Below, piece after piece: positions 62,205 to 64,000 of a stretch of 64,000 nucleotides of DNA. The stretch spans positions 1 to 64,000 of the forward strand of contig JAKLJY010000006.1 of NCBI GenBank assembly GCA_023150895.1, written 5' to 3'. A program made the position numbers and the translations under genes. How positions within the stretch are numbered: the stretch's first letter is position 1; each line of letters begins with the position of its first letter. The notes beneath the pieces are model-generated. The model made no database searches and had not been told where the DNA came from. It worked only from the letters and a program-made list of their open reading frames with translations. Source of the stretch: Myxococcota bacterium (GTDB lineage Bacteria; Myxococcota_A; Bradymonadia; UBA7976; UBA1532).

Positions 62205-63760
62205 GTCCACTCCTCGGTCAATGGCAGGCGCATGCGGACGAGGGCCCCGCCGCCCGGTCCCCCCGCGTCGATCTCGACCCGCCCGCCCTGCGCCTCGAGG
62301 AGCTTGCGGACATAGGAAAGCCCGAGACCGGTGCCCTGCGCCTTGGTCGTGAAAAAAGGCTCGAAGAGGTGCGCGCGCGCCTCCTCCGTGAATCCCGGGC
62401 CGTCGTCGATGATTTCCAGCGTGGCTTCGTCGCCGAGCGTCCGGGCGCGGACGACGATGTGCCCGCCTCCGCCCGGCTCCAGCGCTTCGCGGGCGTTGCG
62501 CAGGAGGTTCAGCATCCCGGCGCGGAGCTGATGGGGGTCGACCAGCACGGGGCGGGCGGCCCGATCGCCGTCGAGGCGGGTCCGGACGCGGGCGCGCTCC
62601 ATCTCCGTCCGAACGAAATCGAGTGTCTCCGCCGCCAGGGCGTTGAGGTCGACCGGCACGGGCTCCGGCCGCGGGAGGCGCGCGAAGCTGAGATAGGCTT
62701 CGGTGATCTCTCGCAGACGCTCGACCTCCTGAATGATGGAGGTGAGGAGCGCGCGGGCGCCCTCGGTGCCCGCTTCGGCGAGTTCCTCCATCAGCAGCTC
62801 CGAGTTCAGCCCGATGCTGCTCAGCGGATTGCGCAGCTCGTGGGTGATCTGCGCCGCCATGCGACCGACGGTCGCGAGGCGCTCCTGATGCAGCAGATCG
62901 GTCTGCTGGCGGGCGAGCTGCGCGTCGCGGTTCCGGATCGCCTCCGCCATCCGGTTGATGTCGGCGGCCAGCAGGCCGAGCTCGTTGCGGCCGATGCGTT
63001 TCGTGTCGACGGGCCGCTCGTAGTCTCCCCGCGCGATCCGTTCGACGCCTTCGCGCAGGACGCGGAGAGGGCGGAGCGTGAGGGCCGTGACGGCGGTGAG
63101 GATGGCCCCGAGCGCGAGACCGATGCCTGTCAGGACGACCGCACTGAGCACCGCGGCGCGCTCCTCCTGGGCAAAGGCCTCCATCGCGCGATGGGTCGCC
63201 CCCTGGACCTCGAGCTCGACGCGCGCGACCTCACGACCGACTTCTCCAATCGCCCGGCGCAACATCCGCGCCTGCGTCACGCGTTCCGGCGCAGCCTCCG
63301 CCGCGGGGGCCTCGGCGACGGCGTCGCTCTCCGCCTCGACCCGGTCGAAGAACCCGGAAATGCGCACGGCGAGCTGGGCGCGTTCTGCGTCGAGGGCGGC
63401 CCAACGCCGGGCGAGGCCCTCACCGTCCCCGCCGGCGACGGGCACCGCGCCGTCGAGCCGCGTGCGGGCGTCGGCAAACGTCGCCTCGAGGCGGTCGAGG
63501 TACGGGTGAACCCGCCGAGCCAGGTGCACGGAACGCCGCAGCAGACCCGCCTCACGCGGTTCGAGGGCCAGGTCGAGGCCGCGGAGTTCACTCTTGATCT
63601 CCGCGAAGACGGGCGGCAACGGCAGAAGGGTGCGGTGCACATGCGCGACCTGGGCGGAGACCCGCGCGACCTCCCAGGCCGTGTATCCGCTGATCCCGCC
63701 GAAGACGACGACGAGGGCAGCAAAGGCGGCGAAGATCCGACCGGGAATGGACAACCGCAT
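62201..63760 (-). CDS. Membrane-bound sensor histidine kinase
   Basis: A 519-residue kinase. N-terminal helix (IFAAFAALVVVFGGISG), a helical periplasmic sensor to about residue 190, a second helix (AVVLTGIGLALGAILTAVTAL), HAMP (LRPLRVLREGVERIARGDYE), then HisKA with His307 (HELRNPLSS) and HATPase with N box NLLRNAREAL, G1 DDGPGF and G2 GTGLGL. This layout is that of NtrB/ZraS-type kinases that pair with sigma54 activators, so the regulator at 53882-55288 is a plausible partner, though not adjacent. First gene of the minus-strand operon. Confidence 0.93.
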   Translation of the reverse strand: MRLSIPGRIFAAFAALVVVFGGISGYTAWEVARVSAQVAHVHRTLLPLPPVFAEIKSELRGLDLALEPREAGLLRRSVHLARRVHPYLDRLEATFADARTRLDGAVPVAGGDGEGLARRWAALDAERAQLAVRISGFFDRVEAESDAVAEAPAAEAAPERVTQARMLRRAIGEVGREVARVELEVQGATHRAMEAFAQEERAAVLSAVVLTGIGLALGAILTAVTALTLRPLRVLREGVERIARGDYERPVDTKRIGRNELGLLAADINRMAEAIRNRDAQLARQQTDLLHQERLATVGRMAAQITHELRNPLSSIGLNSELLMEELAEAGTEGARALLTSIIQEVERLREITEAYLSFARLPRPEPVPVDLNALAAETLDFVRTEMERARVRTRLDGDRAARPVLVDPHQLRAGMLNLLRNAREALEPGGGGHIVVRARTLGDEATLEIIDDGPGFTEEARAHLFEPFFTTKAQGTGLGLSYVRKLLEAQGGRVEIDAGGPGGGALVRMRLPLTEEWT

Positions 63761-63826
63761 GGCTGCGATACTCCGCCACGGGCACGGGAAAACCGTCGTA
63801 CGGGCGCGTGAGAGGCGGCCCCGCGG

Positions 63827-63855
63827 TTGACGGCACGGCGACCCCGATGTTAAAC
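63827..63855 (+). promoter_or_regulatory. Candidate promoter for the exported protein at the window end
   Basis: TTGACG (63827-63832), 17-base spacer, TTAAAC (63850-63855). Predicted leader of about 25 bases contains GGAG at 63874-63877. Confidence 0.5.
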
Positions 63856-63886
63856 GCGCACGTTCTCTCGGCTGGAGCGAATTGTG

Positions 63887-64000
63887 ATGAAGATCCGGTC
63901 CTGGTCGCTTCTCGGCGCGAGCCTCGTCCATGCCGCGACGGCCGCCGTCGCGCAAACCCCGCCACCGCGGACGTGGCTCGCCCCCCTCGGGGCCGAGGCC
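63887..64000 (+). CDS. Exported protein, 3' end missing
   Basis: The frame runs off the window after 38 codons. The product starts MKIRSWSLLGASLVHAATA, with a signal peptide ending around AVAQ, then a Pro-rich stretch (TPPPRTW). GGAG lies nine bases before the ATG and a promoter fits upstream. Too little remains to assign a function. Confidence 0.65.
   Translation, partial: MKIRSWSLLGASLVHAATAAVAQTPPPRTWLAPLGAEA

Overview
The window is a high-GC chromosomal segment densely packed with genes. There are no rRNA or tRNA genes, insertion sequences, phage genes or CRISPR arrays that I can recognise. The gene content suggests a deltaproteobacterial lineage in the broad sense, most likely Myxococcota or a relative (inference, no phylogenetic marker was compared). 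Supporting traits are a complete type II secretion operon under a sigma54-type activator, a Ccm cytochrome c system whose CcmE carries a CxxxY motif, a TRAP transporter with a TatT lipoprotein, very large TPR proteins, FHA and cyclase signalling proteins, an HYR-like secreted protein, and frequent GTG or TTG starts with ATGA/GTGA/TTGA overlaps.

Layout. 1-9866 (+): the end of a SUMF1/FGE-domain protein, a GGDEF diguanylate cyclase, then purB-purC-purS-purQ-purL-purF and a six-haem cytochrome, almost all overlapping by 1-4 bases. 9832-19783: a secreted protein on the minus strand, then a PEGA protein, a TPR/proline-rich protein, a small NPC-motif lipoprotein, a 1962-residue TPR protein and the TatT lipoprotein. 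19803-23252 (-): TRAP transporter dctP-dctQ-dctM, convergent with tatT. 23449-23994 (-): a phasin-like coiled-coil protein. 24319-32635 (+): moaA, then ccmE, ccmF, two genes of unknown role, ccmA, ccmB, ccmC, a CcmD-like gene and a 51-residue membrane protein. 32765-38312: a 1000-residue secreted HYR-like protein diverging from a TPR-lytic transglycosylase. 38328-53682 (-): gspC-D-E-F-lspA-G-H-I-J-K-L-M-N, preceded by an NtrC-family activator (53882-55288). 55406-58756 (+): a STAND-type ATPase. 58794-63760 (-): a histidine kinase, an endonuclease/phosphatase-fold protein, a TPR lipoprotein and an FHA-GAF-adenylate cyclase in one apparent operon. At 63887 a new exported protein starts and runs off the edge.

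How the parts work together. The pur genes cover several steps from PRPP to IMP and AMP (PurF, the three-subunit PurSQL FGAM synthase, PurC, PurB). The ccm genes export and deliver haem for c-type cytochromes such as the one at 8529-9866. The gsp operon builds the envelope-spanning secretion machine, with signal peptidase II encoded inside it. Upstream of gspC I see a sigma54-like promoter (-24/-12) and two near-identical 13-bp dyads 41 bp apart, which would suit regulation by the adjacent activator. Several genes without a ribosome-binding site have a -10-like box only 6-8 bases before the start codon, suggesting leaderless mRNAs.
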